29,757 bases of DNA from Chara braunii (lineage: Eukaryota > Streptophyta > Charophyceae > Charales > Characeae), in assembly GCA_003427395.1 (NCBI GenBank), contig BFEA01000031.1, forward strand, positions 4,850,059-4,879,815. The letters are read 5' to 3'. The translations under genes and the position numbers were made by a program. Shown in pieces: positions 1 through 8,280 of the stretch. Below the pieces are notes generated by a model. The model was not told where the DNA came from. It saw nothing but the letters and a program-made list of their open reading frames with translations, and did no database searches. Position 1 is the first letter of the stretch. Each line of letters begins with the position of its first letter.

Positions 1-230
1 CCCCAAAAAAAAAAAAAAAAAGGAACCGTCTGCCCGTGAGGTCCTTCTCTTCTCCCTTCCCTCCTACACACCTCTCCTCCTCTCCTCCTTTAGAATCCGC
101 ATAGTACGACAGTTGGGCCACTTAATAAGAGATCCAAAGAGCATAGTAGTCCAGGTAGTACCACACCCAAGCCCGATTACTTCATAGTAGTGACTATAGG
201 ATTACACACAACCCGATCTACAGTGCACCC

Positions 231-775
231 AGGCAGGCAGGCAGACAGGCAGACAAGCAAGCAGGCATGCTGGCAGGCACGCCGGGTGGGAGGCACGCAG
301 GTAGGCAGGCAGGCACACAGGCTGGCGGGCAGGGCGGCAGGGAGACAGGTGGGCAGGCAGGCAGGCAGACAAGCAGGCAAGCAGGCAGGCAGGCAGGTAG
401 GCAGCCAGGCAGGCAGGCGCGCAGACAGGCACACAGGCAGGCAGGCAGGAAGGCAGGCGGTCACACAGGCAAGCAGGCATGCAAGCATGCACACACACAG
501 GCAGGTATACAGACAAGCACCCAGACAGGCAGGCAGCCATGCAGGCAAAGAGGCAGGCAGACAGGCAGAGAGGCAGGCGCAGGGCTGCAGGCAAACAGGC
601 ACGCATGCGGGGAGGCAGACAGGCAGACACGCCGGCAAGCAAGCAGGCTTGCAGGCAGGCAGGCTGCAGGAAAGAGAGCCAGGCTGGCAGGCTGCAGGAA
701 AGAGAGCCAGGCAGGTAGGCAGGCAATCAGGCAGGCAGGCACGCAGGCAGGCACGCAGGCAGGCACGCAGGCAGG
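231..775. repeat. Degenerate AGGC tetranucleotide microsatellite
   Basis: About 545 bp made almost entirely of imperfect (AGGC)n with scattered CAC, AAG and GCA interruptions. Long open frames exist on both strands only because a 4-bp unit lacking T produces Cys/Leu/Pro-rich or Gln/Ala/Gly-rich runs without stops. They show no domain, so I do not call them genes. The stretch before it (1-230) holds a 19-A run at its start and nothing else I recognise. Confidence 0.95.
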
Positions 776-894
776 TACACATGACCTGATAAAGAAAGAA
801 CCATTCAACCATATAAAAAAAAAAAAAAAAGCAACTATTTTGGAGAAGAGACAAGCAACAAGACTTAGTCAAGAAAGAACCAACGTACCAAGAT

Positions 895-898
<4 letters not shown>

Positions 899-926
<28 letters not shown>
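899..926. repeat. (CT)n microsatellite
   Basis: Fourteen perfect CT units followed by TTATTACC. It begins an AT-rich stretch that ends at the Helitron-like terminus at 1265. Helitron 5' ends begin with TC, so the TC-rich block could hold that end, but the exact position cannot be fixed from one copy. Confidence 0.85.
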
Positions 927-928
<2 letters not shown>

Positions 929-1222
929 ATTACCGGCACATTATCTGTTTTTTTAATACAATTTTTTTTCATTTTTTTGGCCCACTATCTTCTTTTTATT
1001 TTTACAACTGCATTTAAGTCTATTTAAGCAGTTCGTGTGATATTTGCCATTCGCTTTTTTTATTTTTTTTGGCCGCACAAAATGTTATTTTCCCCCTTTT
1101 TCGACAAAACCCTTCTATAAGTTCTATTGCTGCTCCGTTATTTATTTATTTATTCTTAAAAATGAGTTTTCAGTCCGTATGAGCAATTCGTCTGATATTT
1201 GCCATTCCTTTTTTTCAATTTT

Positions 1223-1266
1223 GCGGGCGTAGCCCGCACCGCCCGCACCGCGGGCGCTAAGCTAGT
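1223..1266 (+). mobile_element. Helitron-like 3' terminus
   Basis: Two GC-rich hairpins lie side by side: GCGGGC-GTA-GCCCGC (1223-1237) and GCCCGC-ACC-GCGGGC (1241-1255). Six bases later comes CTAG (1262-1265) followed by T. A short GC-rich hairpin a few bases before CTRR, with insertion ahead of a T, is the established 3' signature of Helitrons. The AT-rich DNA upstream (about 927-1222) has no helicase or Rep coding, so this would be a non-autonomous copy. It contains an imperfect internal repeat (about 1028-1065 and 1180-1217, sharing TGATATTTGCCATTC). Confidence 0.5.
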
Positions 1267-1278
1267 GTAGGTTGTGGT

Positions 1279-1351
1279 ACATAAGATTGTTGTCGGGGGG
1301 GGGGCGAAGAGGCTGTACTCCTCCAGCATCCGAACTTTCGATGTCGGTGCC
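1279..1351 (+). repeat. Diverged direct repeat, copy 1 (with degenerate 24-bp motif)
   Basis: This segment resembles 1571-1644: both run ACATAAGA, a G-rich block, GGCGAAGAGGCTGTA, a 24-bp motif and then GATG-CGGTGC. The motif copy at 1315-1338 is degenerate: it keeps ATCCGAACTT but the other arm is eroded. The copies are roughly 75-80% alike by eye and lie 292 bp apart. No coding is visible in either. Confidence 0.7.
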
Positions 1352-1570
1352 TTGTGCGATTCACTTCCTCTGTATGTTGTGTGTGGAAAGTAAGGCGTGA
1401 AATTGGATTGCTGCCCCTTGCTTGTCACGACGGTTTGCAATTTTGCTATTTGAAGGCATCTATGTTCTCGCGTGTCTTCTAGCCCTTAAATGACGTTCTC
1501 TCACTCTCTTTTCGTGCAGTGGAACAACTCATGTTGCGCTCTATGATTATTATTGCATGTACGACAACCT

Positions 1571-1644
1571 ACATAAGACTCTTGTCGGGGGCGGGGGCGA
1601 AGAGGCTGTAGTCCGCCGATATCCGAAATTCCGATGACGGTGCT
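1571..1644 (+). repeat. Diverged direct repeat, copy 2 (with 24-bp motif)
   Basis: Second copy of the 1279-1351 segment. Its 24-bp motif at 1608-1631 is well preserved and belongs to the same family as the palindromes at 5.1-5.5 and 10.1-11.4 kb. It therefore links this flank to the element on the other side of the first gypsy copy. Confidence 0.7.
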
Positions 1645-2103
1645 CGTTCGTTTTCACCTGCGCTCGTCCTGTTCTGCTTTTGCACCGCTCTTAGAATTAG
1701 TCCACTTGTGGATATTTTTTTTGGGGTGCATGGCAGTGTTTTAGACACAGTCGCGGGCGTGAGACTCATCTTGCATTTCCACGTGCCGTCCGCGGTGCTG
1801 GTTGCGTTTCCGCGTGCCGTGAGTCGCCCCTGCGCCATCACGTAACGGCCTCGCTGGGAGCAACTCTATGGGGGCACTGGTTTCTCTGAATTCACCGCAG
1901 TGGTCGCCTGCTGTCCAACTGCCTGTTCCGCCCCACTGCTCGGGTGCACCCATAACTTTTTCCTGTTGGTTATTCCGCTGCAAGCACGCGCCTGGCCTAT
2001 ATAGGCACGGGCGTGAGCTTACGCTACATCATTCACAAGCCATGTGTGAGAAACGTAAGGTTGGGGGTTCAAATCCCTTTTTCCGCTCGTATCACCGCAA
2101 CGA

Positions 2104-2229
2104 GGCGCACTATATGGCACCCATAAGACCAGTGCCCGACATGAAGTCGGCCTGGATTAAGGTGGCCGGCCCCGATGCGGGTCGGCGCACTACGTGGCAC
2201 CCATAAGAGCAGCACGCTGCTCTTATGGG
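2104..2229. repeat. 25-bp direct repeat plus a 30-bp palindrome
   Basis: A 25-bp segment (GGCGCACTA, two variable bases, TGGCACCCATAAGA) occurs at 2104-2128 and 2184-2208. The second copy runs into a palindrome at 2200-2229 with two perfect 14-bp arms (CCCATAAGAGCAGC and its complement) around AC. Such a perfect arm pair could form a hairpin or mark a recombined element end. No coding was found from 1266 to 2400. Confidence 0.85.
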
Positions 2230-2429
2230 GGATTGGGGGAAGGCTCAATCCCGGAGCAGTAAGCGCGGTAGTTCCCTTCTTCCCTTCCTCAACTCTGCCC
2301 ACTTGAACTTTCGACGTTTTAACATTCAAACACAACAAGGAGTCGACGTCATTGTGTTGTTGTGATTATCCATCAGTGGGGGTCGCAGGTTGTGCTGCTC
2401 AAGGCACCTTGCTCATCACGAGCAGAAAT

Positions 2430-2690
2430 AAGTATGGATCTCAGCACACTTATCAAACTTCTCCGACAAGGATACAATCAAGACGCCTTGCTCATCACAA
2501 TCGAAAATAAGATTTAGTATGGATCTCAGCACACTTATCAAACTTCTCCGATAAGGACACAATCAAGGCGCCACGCTCATCGGAATTATATATAAGTATG
2601 GATCTCGGCACACTTCCGCATATCAGGCACACCTTGCTCATTATAAACAAGTATGGATCTCAGCACACTTCCGCATATGGGGCGAGTGGA
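2430..2690 (+). repeat. Four-copy tandem array
   Basis: AGTATGGATCTC, A or G, then GCACACTT occurs at 2431, 2516, 2595 and 2650. Spacing shrinks from 85 to 79 to 55 bp. Copies 1 and 2 also share ATCAAACTTCTCCGA-AAGGA-ACAATCAAG-CGCC. Copies 3 and 4 share CCGCATAT. The array lies just upstream of the promoter-like region of the first gypsy copy and could be a U3 enhancer repeat or flanking DNA. Confidence 0.85.
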
Positions 2691-2889
2691 GGGGTGAGTG
2701 GATGGGTATGCCTAGGTTGCTTAGGCTGCAGCTGAAACTGAATTCGTTCGAAAGAGGACACACTATAATGTCCTATTTTAACGAATAACGTATTTGAACG
2801 CATCGGAGATAAAGAGAGAGGAAGAGGGAGTTGAGGTTGATGGACGTGGATTTGCAGTTTTCTTTGTCTTTTCTCCCTCTTTGCTTTTG

Positions 2890-2898
2890 TATATAAAT
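2890..2898 (+). promoter_or_regulatory. TATA-like element of gypsy copy 1
   Basis: TATATAAAT lies 1.3 kb before the primer-binding site, in the position a U3 promoter would occupy. Assignment rests only on the match and its place in the element. Confidence 0.35.
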
Positions 2899-3494
2899 TT
2901 TGATCTCGGCTCAGGGCGACTTGCTCGTTTTCTTTTGCTTTCGGAATCCTTGTCTCGGTTTCAGCCCACACTCGTTTTGGGATTGATCTTGATCACGTTC
3001 GTTGTGTGTTTCGTCGAATGAATGTCATGTCTGTTGTTTTTTTTTGTCTGGTCCTTGCCTTTGCTTGTCATTTTGATACACTCATGAGCATAGTAGAAAC
3101 TTCTGCGTAGTCGTCATTACTGCTTCCATTGCTGTTTATCCTTTTTGAGTCACTGTTGTTGTTGCGATGCCTGATGTGTAATAGCACCTTGCATGCTCAG
3201 GAACGATTGCGTGCGAGATCACGGAGTGTTTAGATGATTGGGTATTTGATTGTCCTGAAACAAGTGAATACCTCGCGGGGATGCGTGTAAGCGTGATCTG
3301 ATTTGCGCAGCCTACACGTATCCACGCGCGCCGATTTGCGACCATTGACGAACTTGACACCTTCGATATCGGGTAGGCGGGAATTTTCCTTCCCCCACGC
3401 ACCTAAACGGATAGGAATTTAAGATATATCATCAGGAAAATCCCCCTGCCAGTTAGATACGTGCGGAGGAATTTCATCACACCGCAATGATAAG

Positions 3495-3761
3495 ATGCCG
3501 AACTCTTGGGACTCGGAGTACTTCGACCCTTGGGTGAGAGAATGTATTCGGCAAAGATACCCGAAATTCCCTTGCCTAACCGAGAATCGATTGTGCCCCA
3601 GGGAGTTTCATTGTGCCACTACCAGCGATCCTAGGTGCCCCGATTTTCCCACTACGTATAACACACAATGCTTCATATCCCCCGTCTTTGTCGTTGTCAC
3701 TACCAATTTCCCTCCCTTCCGTTTCCTCCTCCCGTATCACCAACTCATGGTGGTTGCGTGA
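3495..3761 (+). pseudogene. Pre-gag ORF of gypsy copy 1 (conserved, unknown function)
   Basis: An ATG-started frame of 88 codons encodes a Cys-rich protein. It ends with the block TTNFPPFRFLLPYHQLMVVA, which aligns with NTHFPPYSVLLPFNELIVIP in the pre-gag ORF of gypsy copy 2 (21077-21616). After its TGA (3759-3761) the same frame continues with PYWPRT, matching PYWSRT in copy 2, so the stop is probably a mutation rather than the natural end. The ORF lies upstream of the primer-binding site, so by normal LTR-element logic it is inside the LTR. I recognise no domain. Conservation of protein between two diverged copies suggests it once had a function. Confidence 0.6.
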
Positions 3762-4208
3762 AATTTCATCGCCCCGTACTGGCCCCGCACGCCTCACGAA
3801 AATTGTCGGCGACGAGGCAACCGACGAGCCCCTGAAACTAGGGGGCCTAACCAAAACGCGCGATGACAGACGCCACGTGTCTGCACCCGAAGGTCTGACT
3901 CATCGAAACCACAACCATCTCGGGCGGGTCTCTGCCCGAACCACTGCCAACAAAACAAACGGATCGGACGACCTTGAATGCACCACGCAGGCCATCTGCC
4001 TTATGCTGCACGACCTCGACCGCCATCAGACCGAAAGTAACTCACCCCTTGGCCCTATTGCATCTTTACCCTCAAAACATTACCACAGGAGATCTAAGTT
4101 CCGACTCGGGACTCCACCCCCACTTTCCCGAAAATCCTTGGCACACCCCTTTTCGCACTTCCAGGCCCACGTCCCACTCCGATCAGGAAGTCGCGTTGGG
4201 CGTGAGGT

Positions 4209-4222
4209 TGGTGTCGAAGCCC
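4209..4222 (+). promoter_or_regulatory. Primer-binding site of gypsy copy 1
   Basis: TGGTGTCGAAGCCC resembles the plant initiator-Met tRNA site TGGTATCAGAGCC, in the same context (GAGGT before it, CGACAC after it) as the better-preserved site at 21835. The distance to the gag ATG, 145 bp, is close to the 136 bp in copy 2. Confidence 0.6.
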
Positions 4223-4353
4223 GACACCTGGCAAGGTTCTAGGATTCATAGCTGGGCGATCTGGCTAACAGGGGACGACCTCGAGCGCGGAACGCGCATC
4301 GACGAGACCCCGTCGTCACTAGAAGCCAGTCTGCGACCCAACGGACGGTCAAC

Positions 4354-5022
4354 ATGAATGTTAATCAACAGAATCCCCAGCAGAATCCTAAACAACCCAT
4401 ACCACGAGCATGGGCTCCCATGACACCACCCGATCTTTATCTATTCGACCCCGCTCATCACCTCGCTGGAGCATGGCTAGCCACGCTCCGGGCTCAGCAG
4501 TATGATGACAACGAGGCACATGTGAATATCCTCACACATTTGGGAGGAGATGCCCATCACTGGTTTAGTACCTATGTATGGGTCGATCTCCCAACATTCG
4601 AGCGAGATTTCTTGAACCAATTCGATTACATCCACCCGAAACAGGCCCTTTTTATGATCAAAGATCGAGTTCAAAAACCCCTCGAGTCTGTCACCGAGTA
4701 TCGAAACCGATTCTATAGGATCATTGTGAAAACAGAACGAGGCGAGTAGGTAGGTAGAGATTTTTTCATCGATGAACTTCACAGTCGAACGATGAGGGCG
4801 AAACTGCGAAAACAGTTCTCCCCCATCAATCACACGCTGCAACAGATCATGGCAGCTGCAGAGGAAATGAAACGAAAGTTCGTTGCGCGTTTCCTAGAAG
4901 GGAAGGACTGTCCTAGGAAAGGAAATTCGTCCGAACTAGCGAGAGCTAAAGCTGAGTTGGCTGCACTGCAGAACAAATTTGAAAACATGAGGTTTGTGTC
5001 GGGCCCTGTCTGTCTCACGTGA
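4354..5022 (+). pseudogene. gag: Ty3/gypsy gag (capsid), copy 1, broken
   Basis: Encodes a Gag capsid domain, the protein that would package element RNA into cytoplasmic particles. From its ATG it carries the retrotransposon Gag pattern HHWF-YVWVDLPTFERDFL-QF, matching HDWF-HTWVDCDTFKRAFLARF in gypsy copy 2. A TAG at 4747-4749 interrupts it after 131 codons, but the same frame continues with DFFIDELHSRTMRAKLRKQF, clearly the rest of the domain (copy 2 has DLFIDHLRSPTLKGKLQKKV). The frame ends at a TGA at 5020-5022 with no zinc knuckle. No protease or polymerase follows, so the element is truncated, probably near 5000-5020 where the DNA changes to the methyltransferase-type element. Confidence 0.85.
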
Positions 5023-5134
5023 CTCGGCTCCTTGCAGCCGCATCAAGGCGGATCCCAAGGAGCGGTTGTCTGTATGAACAGACGTAGCACCTTCCTCCGT
5101 CCCTGCCTCCTCCGACTGCAGGCACGTCACGGAC

Positions 5135-5545
5135 GAAGTACGGATACCGGCGGACTTCATCGCAAGGAAGGTGGACAGCTCTGCACCAGCAATCTCTCTC
5201 TGTGACTCCGCAGATCAGCCTTGTCCAAGGGCCGGCGGCGTCGCCTCCCGCATAGCCAGGGCGGCGCCCATCTCCGACGCCTGTGCTCCTGTAGAGCTCC
5301 ACTGGACCGGTACACTCGCCTGAACGTCGTCCGCCCTGGTAGGGATGCCTGCGGACTTGCCCTTCACGGCGGAGACATGATCCCCTGCACATGAGCCCTG
5401 CCCCACTTCACAGAAGGAGCCGAAAGCAGTCCACGAGGGAAGGGCCGCCTGCTCCAGAGTCGTCGAAGTGCGGATGCCGGTCGACGTCGCTGCCTCCACG
5501 GGCAGTGGGTCCTCCGTCTGCGAAGTTCGGATGTGGGCGAACTTC
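5135..5545 (+). repeat. 24-bp palindromic motif, left cluster (4 copies)
   Basis: Copies at 5135-5158, 5336-5359 (degenerate), 5465-5488 and 5522-5545, all in the same orientation. The best one is a near-perfect inverted repeat with 7-bp arms AAGTTCG and CGAACTT around an 8-bp core of the type GATNYCGG, plus an outer G and C. Three of the four fall inside the 3' end of the methyltransferase-type reading frame, where the minus strand reads them as variants of Ala-x-Ile-Arg-Thr-Ser. The fourth (5135) lies just after the stop codon. Confidence 0.85.
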
Positions 5546-8280
5546 CCCGACTTGCCGCTCCCTGTTGTTGGGGAGTGTGTGACGTTCACCCCCCCTTCCC
5601 CCACGCCGTTGTGCGCGATCCTGCCCTGACCGCCAGGGGCAGGCGATGATGTCGTCGCGCTTCCCCCTGATGTCGTATGGCCACTGCCTCCGCCACCTCC
5701 TTCCTCGTGGCCACTGCCTCCCCCCCCTCCGGCCCCAGGGGGGCTCGGAGGTCCTCCTCCCACACTACCCTGGGTCCCTGTCGACGGGGGTACTTTCCAG
5801 TTCACCTTTTTCTTCGAAGGGCTCGTCTCGAGGTCGTAGAAATCGTCAGATAGTTCCAACCACTGCTTGTCATGAAGTTCCCGAAACAAGCGATCAGTTG
5901 TGGCAATGATGGCCGGGTCGGCGGGCTGCAGGTTGCTGTTCTCTGACGTCACTTTGTCCACCACATCACTCCTCGCGATATCCAAATAGTCGGACTTGGC
6001 CAGGCGCTCGGACGGCTTCCATTCCTCGTCAGTGTCGACTATGGCCATGACCCACTCCCCCTTCCGAATTGCGGGCTGGATAATCCCCGGGTGCCAAATC
6101 ATGTCATGAACGCAGTCTGCCTCCGTGGAACGTGTGTGGTCGTGCCCTTCGAAGTGGATGTTCTCATCCTTCCGAGAAGGATGTTGCAGGGGGACTTGAC
6201 ACCCTGGACACAGAGGAGGAGGCGCAGCAGGCCGAGGTGTCAATCTCGCAAACAGCTTACTAGGGGTCCTCCGCACGGGTGTCGCTGGTGCAGGCCGGTT
6301 TGTTGAGGGACTCGCCGACGAGGAGGCCGGGGATGGGAGCACCGGAGCAAGGCGGTAGTCGATGTCAATTTCCTCGGTGTCGCTATCCTCCTCAGGTGCA
6401 CCCGTGTCGAAGACAACACCGGTGAGGGACTCTTCGTCGGCGTCGATCAAGGCACCGTAACTCTCGAGCCTCAGGACCGGCTCGGATTCGACAAAGTACA
6501 ATAACTTCAGTCGGTCCAGGAAGTTCTTCGCGTTCAGGCACGTGGCGCCGTGATAGTTGTCTAGCAGCGCCAACATGTGTTCCTTGCGGCGCATGTACTC
6601 GATGTCGGTGCCCCTCGCAGGCCGCTTCTCCAAGAAGAGGAACTCGTAGATCCTGCTCCTTTTCCGGGCGCTTAGCTTGAACCACATGTCCATCGAAGGA
6701 TCCCAAATGCGTCTCGGCTTCTCACTCTTCGTAATGAACTCGCAGCGGTATGCTCCCGAGTTGACCGCGGTTTTCAGGAAATCCAACGTGAATTGCAACC
6801 ACTCCGAATTCCCCTCCAACGCGATGACGTTGCGACCACCCTTTAAGACCTCCCACACGACTTGTGCGTGCGCTTTCCCGAGGAACATGATGCTGTCCCC
6901 CTTTTTGCAAAGGAATTCCAGCAGATGGGCGAATTGTGTGGGGTTCCGCTCATGGCCCTTGTACACCACGGGATCACGCCCATGTATTACGACGGGCCAT
7001 TCACAAGCGTCGAACGGCATGTCGGATATCTCAGTGGGAGTCACTTTCTGAAGTGCCCCCACCGCGGCAGCATCACCCGCCGCCAACCTCGCGTCGTAGA
7101 CAGCAGATGTGTTCTCCCGCAAGTCGTCGCCTTTGAAAAGGATGTACATGCAGTCGTCCAAGGAGTACAAGTTGTGGCCGACACCGAAACTTTTCTTCTG
7201 CTGCGTCCTCCTCACCCACTTCCTGGCCATTGCCTTCACGACGGACAGATGGTGCAGGCTGGTTATGAAGTAGTAGTCGTGCTCATGGGGGACGAACGTG
7301 ACTACTGTCCAGTGCGAGGGGAACACGTGCTCCAGTAGGGCATTCAAACTCTCGAAGACTTTAGCTATCCACTGTTTGATGTCCACCGGGTCGCACAAGT
7401 CGAGAACGCACGTGTGGCATTTCGTGATTCCGACCGCCCTCTCCAACTCCACGACCTTCATGTGCGCATCCAGAGGGTCGACGCCGAACGGGGCAATAGT
7501 TGTGACGTCCTTCGAGTCGTTCCACAGAATGTGCATCATCCCTTCAGCCAACACGACTTCCATGCTTTTCGACCTGCTGCTGGTCAACACGGAGAGGACC
7601 TTGTTCTTCCAGTCGATGGGCAACTTCTTGTTTTGGACTAGCTTTTCTGTCGCCTTGATCGACTTGTCGTCCTCGCAACCCATGTAGGGCGGACAGTCCT
7701 TGAACAAGGAGGAGTCGCAGACAAGTTTCCTGCTCCCGTCCCACAACGCTGCATCCAGCCCCTGCCCTTCAAACTTTGCCAAAATCGCCTCTCGTTTTTT
7801 CAGGAAGGGGTACTTAGTGGTCTCACTGTCTGGCCGGTTCTCATGCTTGAACTGGTAGTAGTTCCACAACCGCACCAATATGCGATTGCACTTCACCAGT
7901 TGCACTGCCTCTTGCATCCCCAGCTTCCCTTGCTTCGCCAACGCGGAGGACCCTCTCTGCACCCAGACCACCTTGCAGTTGAGAACCTTCTTCAACAACC
8001 AGCATTTCTCATTCTCGGTAAGGGCCTCCATGCTCTTCCAGCAGTGCGGATCCGGCTCGGTGACCTGGACGAACCAGTCCCCTGGCTCTTTTTCCTTCTT
8101 GCCTTTCTTTTGTGACCCTTCGACGGGGACATTGTAGATGACCACCTTTCGTCCGTCCTTCTCGTTTTCGATGTGGCTCATACCTGGCTTGAGGCCCTGC
8201 ACCTTCTTCTTCTTCGCGATCCACTTCGCTCCTTCCGGTGCCAGCAGTTTGCCCGTTTCCCATCTCTCGAAAAATTCCAT
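5215..8280 (-). CDS. Beta-class DNA amino-methyltransferase-like segment
   Basis: ATG at 8280-8278, about 1,021 codons, TGA at 5217-5215. Residues ~292-300 (CVLDLCDPV) sit where motif IV (D/N/S-P-P-Y/W) belongs but keep only Asp-Pro. Residues ~442-492 read GHERNPTQFAHLLEFL, then GDSIMFLGKAHAQVVWEVL, then GGRNVIALEGNSEW, matching motif X (HPTQKP) and motif I (DPFxGxGT, followed by GRxxIGIE) of N6-adenine/N4-cytosine methylases in the beta-class order IV-X-I. Loss of the second Pro of motif IV and of GxGT suggests SAM or target binding is altered or lost. A possible zinc site CxxC-x14-HxxxH lies at ~692-714. From ~830 on it is Gly/Ser/Thr-rich and includes three translated 24-bp motifs. The stop follows the last of these. 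Confidence 0.55.
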   Translation of the reverse strand: MEFFERWETGKLLAPEGAKWIAKKKKVQGLKPGMSHIENEKDGRKVVIYNVPVEGSQKKGKKEKEPGDWFVQVTEPDPHCWKSMEALTENEKCWLLKKVLNCKVVWVQRGSSALAKQGKLGMQEAVQLVKCNRILVRLWNYYQFKHENRPDSETTKYPFLKKREAILAKFEGQGLDAALWDGSRKLVCDSSLFKDCPPYMGCEDDKSIKATEKLVQNKKLPIDWKNKVLSVLTSSRSKSMEVVLAEGMMHILWNDSKDVTTIAPFGVDPLDAHMKVVELERAVGITKCHTCVLDLCDPVDIKQWIAKVFESLNALLEHVFPSHWTVVTFVPHEHDYYFITSLHHLSVVKAMARKWVRRTQQKKSFGVGHNLYSLDDCMYILFKGDDLRENTSAVYDARLAAGDAAAVGALQKVTPTEISDMPFDACEWPVVIHGRDPVVYKGHERNPTQFAHLLEFLCKKGDSIMFLGKAHAQVVWEVLKGGRNVIALEGNSEWLQFTLDFLKTAVNSGAYRCEFITKSEKPRRIWDPSMDMWFKLSARKRSRIYEFLFLEKRPARGTDIEYMRRKEHMLALLDNYHGATCLNAKNFLDRLKLLYFVESEPVLRLESYGALIDADEESLTGVVFDTGAPEEDSDTEEIDIDYRLAPVLPSPASSSASPSTNRPAPATPVRRTPSKLFARLTPRPAAPPPLCPGCQVPLQHPSRKDENIHFEGHDHTRSTEADCVHDMIWHPGIIQPAIRKGEWVMAIVDTDEEWKPSERLAKSDYLDIARSDVVDKVTSENSNLQPADPAIIATTDRLFRELHDKQWLELSDDFYDLETSPSKKKVNWKVPPSTGTQGSVGGGPPSPPGAGGGGGSGHEEGGGGGSGHTTSGGSATTSSPAPGGQGRIAHNGVGEGGVNVTHSPTTGSGKSGKFAHIRTSQTEDPLPVEAATSTGIRTSTTLEQAALPSWTAFGSFCEVGQGSCAGDHVSAVKGKSAGIPTRADDVQASVPVQWSSTGAQASEMGAALAMREATPPALGQG

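Larger units (their letters stand above)
2700..4208 (+). mobile_element. Probable 5' LTR / upstream region of gypsy copy 1
   Basis: The interval ends at the primer-binding site at 4209, so it should be 5' LTR. The left edge is not defined because no 3' LTR is present for comparison. A TATA-like TATATAAAT lies at 2890-2898. The last part (about 4130-4222) aligns with the region before the primer-binding site of gypsy copy 2: both carry TCCTTGGCACACCCC, then GGGCG-GAGGTTGGT. The interval also contains the pre-gag ORF at 3495. Confidence 0.55.

Noticed and set aside
190-956. Several 115-231 codon open frames rich in Cys/Leu/Pro or Gln/Ala/Arg
   Set aside because: They are translations of the AGGC microsatellite in every phase. 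No domain or codon structure.
2011-2079. tRNA-like arms: D-arm-like hairpin (2011-2024), 7-nt-loop hairpin (2033-2049) and a T-arm with GGTTCAAATCC B-box (2063-2079)
   Set aside because: No acceptor stem, wrong spacing between arms and no T at the position before the anticodon. It may be a worn tRNA-derived SINE but not a tRNA gene.
3613-4242. 209-codon + strand frame overlapping the pre-gag ORF
   Set aside because: It is out of frame with the part conserved between the two gypsy copies, and its translation has no counterpart in copy 2.
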